Shown here: piece by piece, positions 44,167 to 52,079 of the stretch
How positions within the stretch are numbered: position 1 is the first letter of the stretch
How the letters are laid out: each line of letters starts with the position of its first letter
Assembly (NCBI GenBank): GCA_963753285.1
Contig: CAVWBT010000011.1
Span: forward strand, 62,001 to 126,000
Direction of reading: 5' to 3'
DNA length: 64,000 nt
Origin: JAHEDH01 sp963753285
GTDB lineage: Bacteria > Actinomycetota > Acidimicrobiia > Spongiisociales > ZC4RG35
Notes under the pieces: model-generated
What the model was told of the DNA's origin: nothing
The model's input: the letters and a program-made list of their open reading frames with translations, nothing else
Databases searched by the model: none
Made by a program: the position numbers and the translations under genes

Positions 44167-45427
44167 GTGATACGAACACCCCCCGCAGCGAGAGACACGC
44201 GGATCGCCGGGTCCGCGTCGGAGGTCCTTGCGGCCGCCGGAGCGGAGGTGGGTTCCCATTCGGAGCCATCGCAGCCATGGTCCGAGTTGCGGCTCGAACG
44301 CATGGAGGCGTTCGATGCCTGCGTGGAGGACATTCGCAGAACGTACTTCTCCAGCGGCATCGACTGGCTTCCCAGATTGGCAGATCGCATTCGGAGGCGG
44401 GCCGGTCTGGATGCGAGGAGTGTTGGGTCTCTGCGTTGGCGGGAATCATCCCCGCCGGTCTCAGGCTCGCCGTCATGCTGGCCGCCACCGTTCTGTCGGG
44501 GAGTGGTCAGCGAGTTCCATGGGGTCCATGGGCGGCAATCGTCGCTCTTCTCGCGCCTGAATGATGCGACGACTCCACATGGTACCGCCTCTCGACGCTC
44601 GTCGCGGACCGCGCTTGGCGGAGACTCGTCGAGGACTGGACGGCGATGGTCCCGACCATCCCCCGGGAGTCCGACCTTCGCGACCTCGCACGCCTCACGA
44701 GACGGTGGATGCGGACGTCGATGTCGGTGGCGGCCGGGGTTGCAGTAGCGAGCATGATGTTGTTCGTCAGCTTGGTGTACGCCCCGGTTGCCCTGCGCAC
44801 ACTTCCGATCGGTAGCACTGTCCTGCTGTTTCTGGTGCTCTACGAGTTTGGGGTGAACGTTGTCTTCTGGGGAAACCTCTTCAACCGGGCGTTCATGGCT
44901 CGCGAAAGCAGATACGAGCATCGCTGTACTGGCCGAGTCCGGCCGACTCGCTCGAGGTTCGCAAGGTCATGCGGAAGACGAGCAGCCAGGCGTTCATCGC
45001 CGGTTGGTGGATCACGGTCTTCCTGGTCATGTCCGTCGTACTGGTCGGTTGGAGCTCTCCGCTGGTGCTGCCGCTGGCGTTGGGCTTTGTGACGATCGGC
45101 TACTTGACCACGATTGGGCTGGCGATCAGCAATCGTGCCAGCGTTCGGGTGATCGTCGAACGGAGCCGCCAGCAGGCGATTGGGACCCTGCGGCAGCGTA
45201 TCGATGTCTTCGAATCACGCCTTGTCGAGCTTGCTCCGCAGGAAGCTGAGGAGCTCGAGCGTTTGCTGTTCCTGCACGACAGGATTCGCGACGCTCCGTC
45301 ATCTCCCGCCGCCACCCATGCGATCGCGAGCACCGCTGCCGGGCTGCTCCTGCCGACCATCGCCTTCATCATCACCGTGTTCGGCGAGGTGTCCGCCGAA
45401 CGCCTGCTCGACGCCATCCTCCCGTGA
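44167..45427 (+). pseudogene. Decayed copy D of the tandem membrane-protein family
   Basis: Near full length with at least two frame changes and an in-frame stop. It starts at GTG 44167 with EDIRRTYFSSGIDWLPRLADRIRRRAGL, shifts near 44430 to LAGIIPAGLRLAVMLAATV (stop about 44563), resumes at VPTIPRESDLRDLARLTRRW (44649), and shifts again near 44930 to SQAFIAGWWITVFLVMSVVL, ending PTIAFIITVFGEVSAERLLDAILP. The C-terminal 150 residues are unbroken. Some of the shifts could be sequence errors, but several together point to decay. Confidence 0.75.
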
Positions 45428-45543
45428 TCGGAAGCAGGCGACCGGCCGCGCCTCCCTGGGTGACGTCTACGGTGTGCGGGCCGTACGCAATACGCATGAG
45501 CCTTCGCGCCAGTGGGTGGTCATCGAGTCTGGCGGGATGCGCT

Positions 45544-45569
45544 TAGGGGCGAGGCGAGCCTCGCCCCTA
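45544..45569. repeat. Perfect short palindrome of the TAGGGGCG family, overlapping a stop codon
   Basis: TAGGGGCGAGGC-ga-GCCTCGCCCCTA. Its last three bases, read on the minus strand, are the TAG stop codon of the EutN-like shell gene (45567-45842). Confidence 0.85.
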
Positions 45570-45842
45570 CCGATCGCTCGTCTGCACGTCGTCGACGATA
45601 CCGACGACCACCGCCCGGATCGGTCCGACCTTCTTCTCCATGATCTGGCGTGCGCCGGTGCCCTCGTCGAGGATCAGCACGGTTTCGCCGGGCCCGGCCC
45701 CGACGACATCGACCGCGATCACGTAGCCGCCGCTCGGCTCACCATCGGGGGAGAGATAGTCGCAGAACAGCAGCCGTTGGCCGTCGAAGGTGGGCTCGTT
45801 GATCGTCGAGACGACCGTGCCTGCGACCCGGGCGAGCTTCAT
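45567..45842 (-). CDS. Microcompartment pentamer (BMC-P), EutN/CcmL family, first copy
   Basis: 91 residues. MKLARVAGTVVSTINEPTFDGQRLLF and VDVVGAGPGETVLIL are the EutN/CcmL signatures. Pentamers cap the vertices of the protein shell. It is the last gene of the microcompartment operon, overlapping the previous shell gene by 4 bases. Its stop codon lies inside a short palindrome. Confidence 0.92.
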   Translation of the reverse strand: MKLARVAGTVVSTINEPTFDGQRLLFCDYLSPDGEPSGGYVIAVDVVGAGPGETVLILDEGTGARQIMEKKVGPIRAVVVGIVDDVQTSDR

Positions 45843-46135
45843 CGCTTCCGCCGTTTCTTCGGCAGGGGAGAGACGTCGACCTGATCGACGATGCCGACGA
45901 TGGCGTGATCCACCGGTACGAACGGCTCGGGCATCGCCTGGGCGGCTTCCCGCGAAGCTACGAAGTAGACGAGTTCGCCCGGGCCCGCCATGGCGACGCC
46001 GTCGGCGGCGATCACCGGTCTCCCGGTCGGCTCCTGATCGCGGGTGAGTGGCTGGACGATCAGGAACCTCACCCCCTCGAGGTCGGGGGTCTTTTCCGAT
46101 GCGACCACCGTGCCAATGACCTCGCCGAGTTGCAC
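45839..46135 (-). CDS. Microcompartment pentamer (BMC-P), EutN/CcmL family, second copy
   Basis: 98 residues: VQLGEVIGTVVASEKTPDLEGVRFLIVQP, ADGVAMAGPGELVYFVASREAAQAM, and a basic tail. The start is a GTG at 46135, 2 bases after the stop of the BMC-T gene; no ATG is available. It differs from the other two pentamers in the middle and has an extended C-terminus with PKKRRKR. Confidence 0.85.
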   Translation of the reverse strand: MQLGEVIGTVVASEKTPDLEGVRFLIVQPLTRDQEPTGRPVIAADGVAMAGPGELVYFVASREAAQAMPEPFVPVDHAIVGIVDQVDVSPLPKKRRKR

Positions 46136-46137
46136 GA

Positions 46138-46719
46138 TCAGCGCTCGATCCGGGAGGCGAACCGGCCATCGCCGCCGATGTTGACTGCCATCTCGTCGTG
46201 CAACCGGGGAATCACTCGCCGGCCGATCAGTCCGCCTTCGACCTGCGCAGATCCGTGTTCCACCGCGGCGTCGATTTCGGTCAACGTCCCGGAGAAGAGC
46301 ACGTAGCCCTTTCCGCCGAGATCGTCGGCCAGATAGATCTTGAGCATGTCGACCTCGGCGCCCTTCAGGCCGGCGTCGGCGGCGCGGATCACGTCTGCAA
46401 CCGTCTCGGTCTCGATGATCCCGAGTGACTCGCCATGACGGGACACCTCGGCACCGCCAAGTCCTCCGACGAGTGCGGGGTGTGGGTCGGGAAGAAACAT
46501 CGCAGACTGCAGGTGCTCGCCGTTCCTCAGCTCGGCGGCAGCCAGCGCCTCCTCGACGTCGCCCACCGATCCCGACACCAGCACCAGGTACTTGCCGGGA
46601 TGCACGGTTCCGGCGTGGATCACCTGGAGCGGTGCACGCTTGACCATGTCGTCGCCGGACTCGATCCCGGCGGCGATCGAGTCGTATTCGAAGAGGGCGA
46701 TGGCGGTGCCGAGCTCCAT
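46138..46719 (-). CDS. Microcompartment trimer (BMC-T), tandem BMC-domain shell protein
   Basis: 193 residues with two BMC domains: ELGTAIALFEYDSIAAGIESGDDMVKRAPL and, near residue 105, SLGIIETETVADVIRAADAGLKGAEVDML. It resembles single-stacked trimer shell proteins such as BMC-T1 of Haliangium ochraceum. It overlaps the aldehyde dehydrogenase gene by one base (TGATG). Confidence 0.9.
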   Translation of the reverse strand: MELGTAIALFEYDSIAAGIESGDDMVKRAPLQVIHAGTVHPGKYLVLVSGSVGDVEEALAAAELRNGEHLQSAMFLPDPHPALVGGLGGAEVSRHGESLGIIETETVADVIRAADAGLKGAEVDMLKIYLADDLGGKGYVLFSGTLTEIDAAVEHGSAQVEGGLIGRRVIPRLHDEMAVNIGGDGRFASRIER

Positions 46720-48176
46720 CAGACGATCCGGAGGGCGCCGACGACACTGACGCGGCGGGGCCGTGAGAAGGTTCGCGGGCGGGTGAGTCCGTCGCCGGTC
46801 GGGCTGGCGATCGAGAACGACGAGTATCCCTCGCCTCCCTGGCCGAGGCCGGCGAAGAAGGAGCCGTTCGCCACGAAGATCGAGCAGTTCATCGCCCGAG
46901 CCATCTTCGTGATCGTCTCGACGTTCGTGGAGTGGATCCCTGCGGTGTGCCGGAAGCCGTGCTCGGCGCGGACGGCCAGATCGATCGCAGCGTCGACATT
47001 GGCGACCCTCGTGACCGGGAAGACCGGCATCATCTGCTCGGTCCACACCAGGTTGTGCTCGTTGGGGACCTCGGCGACGAGCAGCCGGATGGGCTGCTCC
47101 GCCTGGACACCGATCTGGCTGAGGATCACGTCGGCGTTCTTGCCGATCCACTCGGTGTTGATGACGCCCGGCTTGTTCGGCGGGCCCATCTCGCGGAAGA
47201 TCACGCGCTCGAGCCGCTTGAGCTCGTGCTGTTTGAGCACGTAGGCGCCGGCGTCCGCCATCTCCCGCACCAGCCGGTCGGCGACCGTGTCCACCACGAT
47301 CGCCTCCTTCTCGTCGGTGCAGATGATGTTGTTGTCGAACGAGGCGCCGGCGACGATCGCGCGGGCTGCTCGTTCGATGTCTGCGGTCTCGTCGACCACC
47401 ACCGGTGGGTTACCCGGGCCGGCAGCCACGGCTCGCTTGTCCGTCCGCAGCGCCTCTCTCACCACTCCCGGCCCGCCGGTCACGAGCAGCACCCGGACAT
47501 CGGGGTGTGCCATCAGCTCCTTGGCCGAGTCGATGGTCGGGGTCGCAACGGCCGTGATGAGATCCGGAGGGCCGCCGGCGGCGACGATCGCGCGATTGAG
47601 GAGCCTGATGTTCTCGGCGGAGACCTTCCGAGCGCCGGGGTGCACGTTGAACACCACGGCGTTCCCACCGGAGAGGATGGCGATGGAGTTGTTGATGATC
47701 GTGGACGTCGGATTGGTCGTCGGTGTGATCGCCCCGACGATGCCGAGTGGCGCCCATTCGGTCACGGACATCCCGTCGTCGCCGGTCACGGCCTGCGGTT
47801 CGAGGTCCTCCGGCCCTGGGGTCTTTCTGGTGACCAGGAGGTTCTTCTTGATCTTGTCCTCGTACCGGCCGAGTCCCGTCTCGGTGTGGGCGAGCATCGC
47901 CAGCGATTCGGCGTGTTCCAGCATCGAGCGGCGCATCGACTCGACGATGGTCCGGCGGACGCCGAGACCCATCTCGGCGTATCTCGGCTGTGCCCGACGC
48001 GCGGCCGCAACGGCCTCGTCGATGCTGCGATAGATCCCGTCACCCAGTTCGATGTCGGGAGCGAGTTCCTCCCTGGCTGCGAGGGTCGCGCCCGGCCGGC
48101 TGCCGGCCGGCACCTCGCCGAGCCGGTGCTTGACCCGGCCGATGATGTCCTGGATCTCCTGATCCGAGAGACTCAT
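46719..48176 (-). CDS. Acylating aldehyde dehydrogenase of a microcompartment, PduP/EutE-like
   Basis: 485 residues. The catalytic cysteine is in DNNIICTDEKEAI, with TPTTNPTSTIINNSI and LVTGGPGVVREAL. It converts an aldehyde, probably acetaldehyde here, to the acyl-CoA using NAD and CoA. The N-terminal helix MSLSDQEIQDIIGRVKHRL resembles an encapsulation peptide. It is surrounded by shell genes. The aldehyde would come from the DeoC-type aldolase in the same operon. Confidence 0.93.
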   Translation of the reverse strand: MSLSDQEIQDIIGRVKHRLGEVPAGSRPGATLAAREELAPDIELGDGIYRSIDEAVAAARRAQPRYAEMGLGVRRTIVESMRRSMLEHAESLAMLAHTETGLGRYEDKIKKNLLVTRKTPGPEDLEPQAVTGDDGMSVTEWAPLGIVGAITPTTNPTSTIINNSIAILSGGNAVVFNVHPGARKVSAENIRLLNRAIVAAGGPPDLITAVATPTIDSAKELMAHPDVRVLLVTGGPGVVREALRTDKRAVAAGPGNPPVVVDETADIERAARAIVAGASFDNNIICTDEKEAIVVDTVADRLVREMADAGAYVLKQHELKRLERVIFREMGPPNKPGVINTEWIGKNADVILSQIGVQAEQPIRLLVAEVPNEHNLVWTEQMMPVFPVTRVANVDAAIDLAVRAEHGFRHTAGIHSTNVETITKMARAMNCSIFVANGSFFAGLGQGGEGYSSFSIASPTGDGLTRPRTFSRPRRVSVVGALRIV

Positions 48177-48179
48177 CGG

Positions 48180-48467
48180 CTATTTGTGGTAACGCTCATC
48201 GCCTCCCACCTCCCAGGAGTCCACGATCGCCATGACGACGGCGTCGCATGGCCGCTCGTGGGTTGCCTCGGTCTGCCGTGCGGAACTGCCGCTGGCGTAC
48301 ATCACGACTTCGCCTACACCGGCGCCGACGGCGTCGATCGCCACCACATGGCCACCCGTCGGGGAGCCGTCGACGTCGATCTGCTCGAGCAGCAGGAACT
48401 TCAGCCCGTCGAGCTTGGGCTCCTTCTTGCTGGCAACGACGGTGCCTGCCACGCGTGCGAGAAGCAT
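48180..48467 (-). CDS. Microcompartment pentamer (BMC-P), EutN/CcmL family, third copy
   Basis: 95 residues: MLLARVAGTVVASKKEPKLDGLKFLLLEQID, AIDAVGAGVGEVVMYASGSSARQ, DAVVMAIVDSWEV. The start ATG at 48467 follows the BMC-H gene by 13 bases. Three pentamer genes in one operon suggests specialised vertices. Confidence 0.92.
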   Translation of the reverse strand: MLLARVAGTVVASKKEPKLDGLKFLLLEQIDVDGSPTGGHVVAIDAVGAGVGEVVMYASGSSARQTEATHERPCDAVVMAIVDSWEVGGDERYHK

Positions 48468-48480
48468 CGGTGCCCTCCGC

Positions 48481-48771
48481 CTATTCGGTGTCTCCTCGAC
48501 GGCCGAGCGGCAGGATCGCGTCGATCGACTCGTGGGGGCGTGCGATGATGTGGCTCGAGATGACCTCGCCGACTCGCTCGGCGCCACGCAGGCCGGCCTC
48601 GACGGCTGCCTTGACCGCAGCGACGTCGCCGCGGACCACGGCAGTCACGTATCCGCCGCCGGTCTCCTCATAGGACACGAGCTCGACCTTCGCCGCCTTC
48701 ACCATGGCGTCGGCCGCCTCCACCATCGCCGGGAAGCTGCGTGCTTCGATCATTCCCAGTGCATCTGCCAT
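48481..48771 (-). CDS. Microcompartment hexamer (BMC-H) shell protein
   Basis: 96 residues, one BMC domain: MADALGMIEARSFPAMVEAADAMVKAAKVEL, the usual start, with YVTAVVRGDVAAVKAAVEAG and HIIARPHESIDAILP. It builds the shell facets. It is the only single-domain hexamer in the operon. Confidence 0.95.
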   Translation of the reverse strand: MADALGMIEARSFPAMVEAADAMVKAAKVELVSYEETGGGYVTAVVRGDVAAVKAAVEAGLRGAERVGEVISSHIIARPHESIDAILPLGRRGDTE

Positions 48772-48810
48772 TCCGGTTCCTCCTCAGGTACCTCTCGTCG
48801 TCTGTTCCGA

Positions 48811-49437
48811 TCACTTCTGTTCTCTGCCTTCGAGGCCTTCCAGAGCGGCGACCGCAGCCCGCCACCCGACGTCGATGTCCGCCTCTTCGCCACCGAGGTA
48901 GACCCGGCCGACCGCGCCGAAGGCGCGGACCTCCAGCACGTTGATGTTGGCGGCCTTCTCCGCCTCGTTTGCGGCGAGCGCCGCATAGGCGGCCGGCCCG
49001 CACTCCATCACGTACAGGGTCTGGCCCGGGGTGATCATCTGGCCGTGCCGCATCCGGTTGATGAGCTGGGCCTGGTGGTCGTCGATGTTTCTGACGATCT
49101 GGCTGGACAGGATCTCCGGCTTCAGTCGGTCGGATTCTTTCATGCCGATGGCGTCGAGGATGGCGGTGCCCGCCCCGCGCGTCTCCGCCTGTTCGGGGGA
49201 GTGGACCTCGAGCAGTCCGAACACACGCTCGACGATCTGCATGCCGGGCTTGACCTTGTTCGACTTGAGAGCGATGTCGGTCAGACGGTTGATCTCGATG
49301 CCCGGCGAGATCTCGACGAACAGCGCCGATTCGTGGGCGAGGGGGAGGAAGCCGGACGCAGTGGTGCCGATGAACGCCGCGTATTGGGGTTGCAGGCTGT
49401 CGAGGAACGCAAACGACCGCAGCTCAATATTGCTCAT
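48811..49437 (-). CDS. Microcompartment trimer (BMC-T), double-stacked type
   Basis: 208 residues with two BMC domains: LRSFAFLDSLQPQYAAFIGTTASGFLPL, PGIEINRLTDIALKSNKVKPGMQIVERVFGLLEVH, and a second domain starting GQTLYVMECGPAAYAALAANEAEKAANI. It resembles the BMC-T2 protein of Haliangium ochraceum, a pore-forming stacked trimer. The start at 49437 (MSNIELRSF) is chosen. It overlaps the 3' end of deoC by 14 bases. Confidence 0.9.
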   Translation of the reverse strand: MSNIELRSFAFLDSLQPQYAAFIGTTASGFLPLAHESALFVEISPGIEINRLTDIALKSNKVKPGMQIVERVFGLLEVHSPEQAETRGAGTAILDAIGMKESDRLKPEILSSQIVRNIDDHQAQLINRMRHGQMITPGQTLYVMECGPAAYAALAANEAEKAANINVLEVRAFGAVGRVYLGGEEADIDVGWRAAVAALEGLEGREQK

Positions 49438-50272
49438 TCGACACGCCTCCTGTGACGATTGCGATGCCCGCCGACGCACCGATCCTGGTTGCTCCGGCGG
49501 CGATCATCTCCTCGGCATCTTCGCGGCTCCGAACGCCGCCCGATGCCTTGATGCCCATCTTGGGACCCACCGTCTCTCGCATCAGCAGGACGTCGGCGAC
49601 GGTGGCGCCGCCGCCGGCGAAGCCGGTCGACGTCTTGACGAAGTCGGCCTTGGCGAGCTTGGCGAGGTGTGAGGCCATGACCTTCTCCTCGTCGGTGAGC
49701 AGTGAGGTCTCGATGATGACCTTGTTGAGGGCGCCCGACTCGTGGCAGGCGTCGGAGACCTTTGCGATGTCGGTCTGGACGACGTCGTGTTGCCCGGACT
49801 TGAGTGCGCCGATGTTGATCACCATGTCGATCTCCCGGGCGCCGTCCCGCAGGACACGACGAGCCTCCATGGCCTTGATCTCCGGCAGGGTGGCGCCGAA
49901 CGGGAATCCGACGACCGAGGCCACCCGGACCTCGGTGCCTCGCAGGTTCTTTGCGGCTCGCTTGACCCAGGCGGGATTGACGCACACCGAGGCGAACCCG
50001 TACTCCTTCGCCTCGGCACAGAGCACGTCGATGTCCTCTGCGGTGGTGTCCGGCTTGAGCAGGGTGTGGTCGATGTACTTGGCGAGGTCCATCGGGACCT
50101 CGGCTCCGCCTCCGCGGTAGCTCACCCGGTCTGCTCCGTTGGCGACGACGCTCCGCACCTTGTCGGGGCTGTGTGCGGCACAGGACCCGTGGCAGTCCTC
50201 GCACGGGTCGCCGCTGCTCAGGGCGGCGAGCACCTCGCGGGTGACGGCTTCGATCAGTTCGGCCTGGTTCAT
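49424..50272 (-). CDS. deoC: Deoxyribose-phosphate aldolase, microcompartment type
   Basis: 282 residues, about 60 more than the plain enzyme. The core has KYIDHTLLKPDTTAEDID, SVCVNPAWV, the Schiff-base lysine in DFVKTSTGFAGGGAT, and KASGGVRS. It splits 2-deoxyribose 5-phosphate to acetaldehyde and glyceraldehyde 3-phosphate. The N-terminal helix MNQAELIEAVTREVLAAL followed by the Cys/Gly linker CEDCHGSC looks like an encapsulation peptide. The start ATG at 50272 overlaps the rpiB stop by 4 bases. Confidence 0.92.
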   Translation of the reverse strand: MNQAELIEAVTREVLAALSSGDPCEDCHGSCAAHSPDKVRSVVANGADRVSYRGGGAEVPMDLAKYIDHTLLKPDTTAEDIDVLCAEAKEYGFASVCVNPAWVKRAAKNLRGTEVRVASVVGFPFGATLPEIKAMEARRVLRDGAREIDMVINIGALKSGQHDVVQTDIAKVSDACHESGALNKVIIETSLLTDEEKVMASHLAKLAKADFVKTSTGFAGGGATVADVLLMRETVGPKMGIKASGGVRSREDAEEMIAAGATRIGASAGIAIVTGGVSNEQY

Positions 50273-50838
50273 GGTCTGCTCCGGAGATGGCTTCGCTCGA
50301 TCGCGGTGATCTTTGCGACCCGGTCGGCATGGCGACCGGGCGCCCAGGGTGTCGAGAGCCACGTCTCGACGATCTGTTGCGCCAGGTTGGTGCCGATCAG
50401 GCCGGCGCCGAGCGTCAGCACGTTCGCATGGTTGTGTTCTCGGGAGTTACGGGCGCTCGAGAGGTCGTAGCAGAGCGCAGCTCTGACGCCGGGAACCTTG
50501 TTGGCGACGATCGACGAGCCGATCCCGGCGCCGTCGATGATGATCCCGTAGGTTGATTCGCCCGAGGAGACCCGCTGGGCCACGGCGTGGGCAAAATCCG
50601 GGTAGTCGACCGATTCGGCGCTGTGCGTGCCGCAGTCGGTCACGTCGTAGCCCTGTTCTCGGAGGCGGAATCCGATGCGCTCCTTCAGGGGATAGCCGCC
50701 GTGGTCGCATCCGATCGCGATCGACGGCTTGTCGCCGGGGGTGGGCCGTGGCGTCGGTGTCGTTTGCATCGTCTCGGCGGTCGTCAACCCGGCGACGACC
50801 CGGCTGACCACCTGGCGGATCTCGGCTTCGGTCGGCAT
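50269..50838 (-). CDS. rpiB: Ribose 5-phosphate isomerase B family, microcompartment type
   Basis: 189 residues, about 40 longer than plain RpiB at the N-terminus. Core motifs: IAIGCDHGGYPLKERI, IDGAGIGSSIVANKV and NSREHNHANVLTLGAGLIG. The N-terminal helix MPTEAEIRQVVSRVVAGLTT and a Pro/Thr linker are an encapsulation-type extension. It would isomerise ribose 5-phosphate or a related sugar phosphate in the shell. First enzyme gene of the operon; the regulator gene is 71 bases upstream. Confidence 0.92.
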   Translation of the reverse strand: MPTEAEIRQVVSRVVAGLTTAETMQTTPTPRPTPGDKPSIAIGCDHGGYPLKERIGFRLREQGYDVTDCGTHSAESVDYPDFAHAVAQRVSSGESTYGIIIDGAGIGSSIVANKVPGVRAALCYDLSSARNSREHNHANVLTLGAGLIGTNLAQQIVETWLSTPWAPGRHADRVAKITAIERSHLRSRP

Positions 50839-50909
50839 CGCCGCGGACACTAGCGCTGGCTGACGGGTGCTGCGGCTCCGACGCGAGCCGGGTGGGGCGA
50901 GCGTGCACG

Positions 50910-51287
50910 TCATGGCCGCTGCCTGGAAGAGGGGAGTGGCCGGCGATCGTGACGACCGGAGCGGGGGCCGTGTCCGGCGGTCTCGTCCTGGGCGGGCTCC
51001 TGTCTCCGACCGATCCCGAGGAGCTGGCGGAGCGGAGCCGCGTACGGGCTGTTCTCGTCGATCTGTGCGGTCCGAGCGCGTCCCACGCGCTCCTCGACGA
51101 TCAGTCCGCTGTCGGTGAGTCGATCGACTTCGCGCATCACGGTCGTGGGATCCACCTCGAGCGCCCTGGCGAGGTCGGACAGCGTGCGTCGTTCGTCCTG
51201 GTCGAAGAACAATTCGACGAGCAGACGTCGCTGCGTGTCACTTCGAAACACCGGGAGTGGCCCTCGGTTCTGCATAATGTGCAGCAT
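50910..51287 (-). CDS. Winged-helix transcriptional regulator next to the microcompartment operon
   Basis: About 125 residues. The winged helix is at RSDTQRRLLVELFFDQDERRTLSDLARALEVDPTTVMREVDRLTDSGLIVEERVGRAR, ArsR/MarR-like. Three starts are possible: TTG 51305, ATG 51287 and ATG 51275; I use 51287. The C-terminus is basic. It is transcribed in the same direction as the microcompartment operon and immediately before it, so it may control it. No ligand domain is visible. Confidence 0.75.
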   Translation of the reverse strand: MLHIMQNRGPLPVFRSDTQRRLLVELFFDQDERRTLSDLARALEVDPTTVMREVDRLTDSGLIVEERVGRARTAQIDENSPYAAPLRQLLGIGRRQEPAQDETAGHGPRSGRHDRRPLPSSRQRP

Positions 51288-51441
51288 ATCGTGCGTGATA
51301 CGCAAAACAAGGAGCTGTTCGCCTCGTTCGCCACTCGTAGGAGACGTCGGTTGCCATTCGGCTCAGGTCCCGATCCGGGCTTTCTGCCCTGGTGCAACCT
51401 CCCGGCGTGCTCGCAGAATGGGTGGGAACCGGGAGGAAGCG

Positions 51442-51984
51442 ATGGCGAGGTGGCTGTTCCGAGTCTTCAAGGTGCTGGTGGGCCTGTATCTGGTGGCGGC
51501 TGTGGCCGTCCTGGCCTTCTCGTGGTCTGTGAGAGGTGGATTGCGCGACCCGGTCCGGAGATTCAACCGTGACACGTTGAATCCGTGGATGCTCGAGCGG
51601 GCCGGCGGGGAGCATTGGTATGCGTCGGTCGTCAAACACGTCGGGCGACACTCTGGTGCTGCGTACGAGACACCGGTGGTGATGCACGAGGTCGATGGGC
51701 GGTTGGCCATCCCGCTGCCATATGGGCGCGAGGTGGACTGGCTGATGAATCTCGAACACTCCAATCGGGGAGCGGTGGTGCACAAGGGTGTCGAATACAC
51801 CGTTTCGGATCCCGAGATCGTCACCAGGACCTCGATTGCCAGGGAACTGGGCGTCCGCGATGTCCTCCGCTATCGGGCGTTCGGCATCGACGAGTTCGTG
51901 GCTCTCCGTGCCGAGCCCGCCAATGCCGGGCGGCCCACGGTCGACGAGCCGCAAGTCGGCGCGATGGAGGACGCACTCACCTGA
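51442..51984 (+). CDS. Deazaflavin-dependent (DUF385-like) nitroreductase-family protein
   Basis: 180 residues. A signal-anchor or membrane helix at residues 8-30 (VFKVLVGLYLVAAVAVLAFSW), then the beta-barrel fold with HVGRHSGAAYETPVVM, LAIPLPYGREVDWLMN and HKGVEYTV. The family uses F420H2 as reductant in actinobacteria. The ATG at 51442 has GGGAGGAAG upstream. Substrate unknown. Confidence 0.82.
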   Translation: MARWLFRVFKVLVGLYLVAAVAVLAFSWSVRGGLRDPVRRFNRDTLNPWMLERAGGEHWYASVVKHVGRHSGAAYETPVVMHEVDGRLAIPLPYGREVDWLMNLEHSNRGAVVHKGVEYTVSDPEIVTRTSIARELGVRDVLRYRAFGIDEFVALRAEPANAGRPTVDEPQVGAMEDALT

Positions 51985-52012
51985 CGTCATCACACCCTTG
52001 ACGATTGCACTC

Positions 52013-52052
52013 TTGACAGGAAGACATCAAGCTGACATCATCGTGATGTCAG
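52013..52052 (+). promoter_or_regulatory. Promoter and overlapping palindromic operator of the MFS gene
   Basis: TTGACA at 52013-52018 can serve as a -35 box; 17 bases later is CATCAT (weak -10). The perfect inverted repeat CTGACATCA-tcg-TGATGTCAG at 52032-52052 overlaps the -10. The motif is of the ATGT-ACAT type bound by PadR-family repressors. It is followed by TTTT, so it could alternatively be the terminator of the preceding gene. Confidence 0.5.
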
Positions 52053-52079
52053 TTTTGGATCTGTCAGAGGGTGCCTCGC

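Noticed and set aside
46138..47151. Longer form of the BMC-T gene starting at 47151
   Set aside because: The extra 144 residues are antisense-free but Arg-rich shadow sequence of the aldehyde dehydrogenase gene; the BMC fold begins at 46719.
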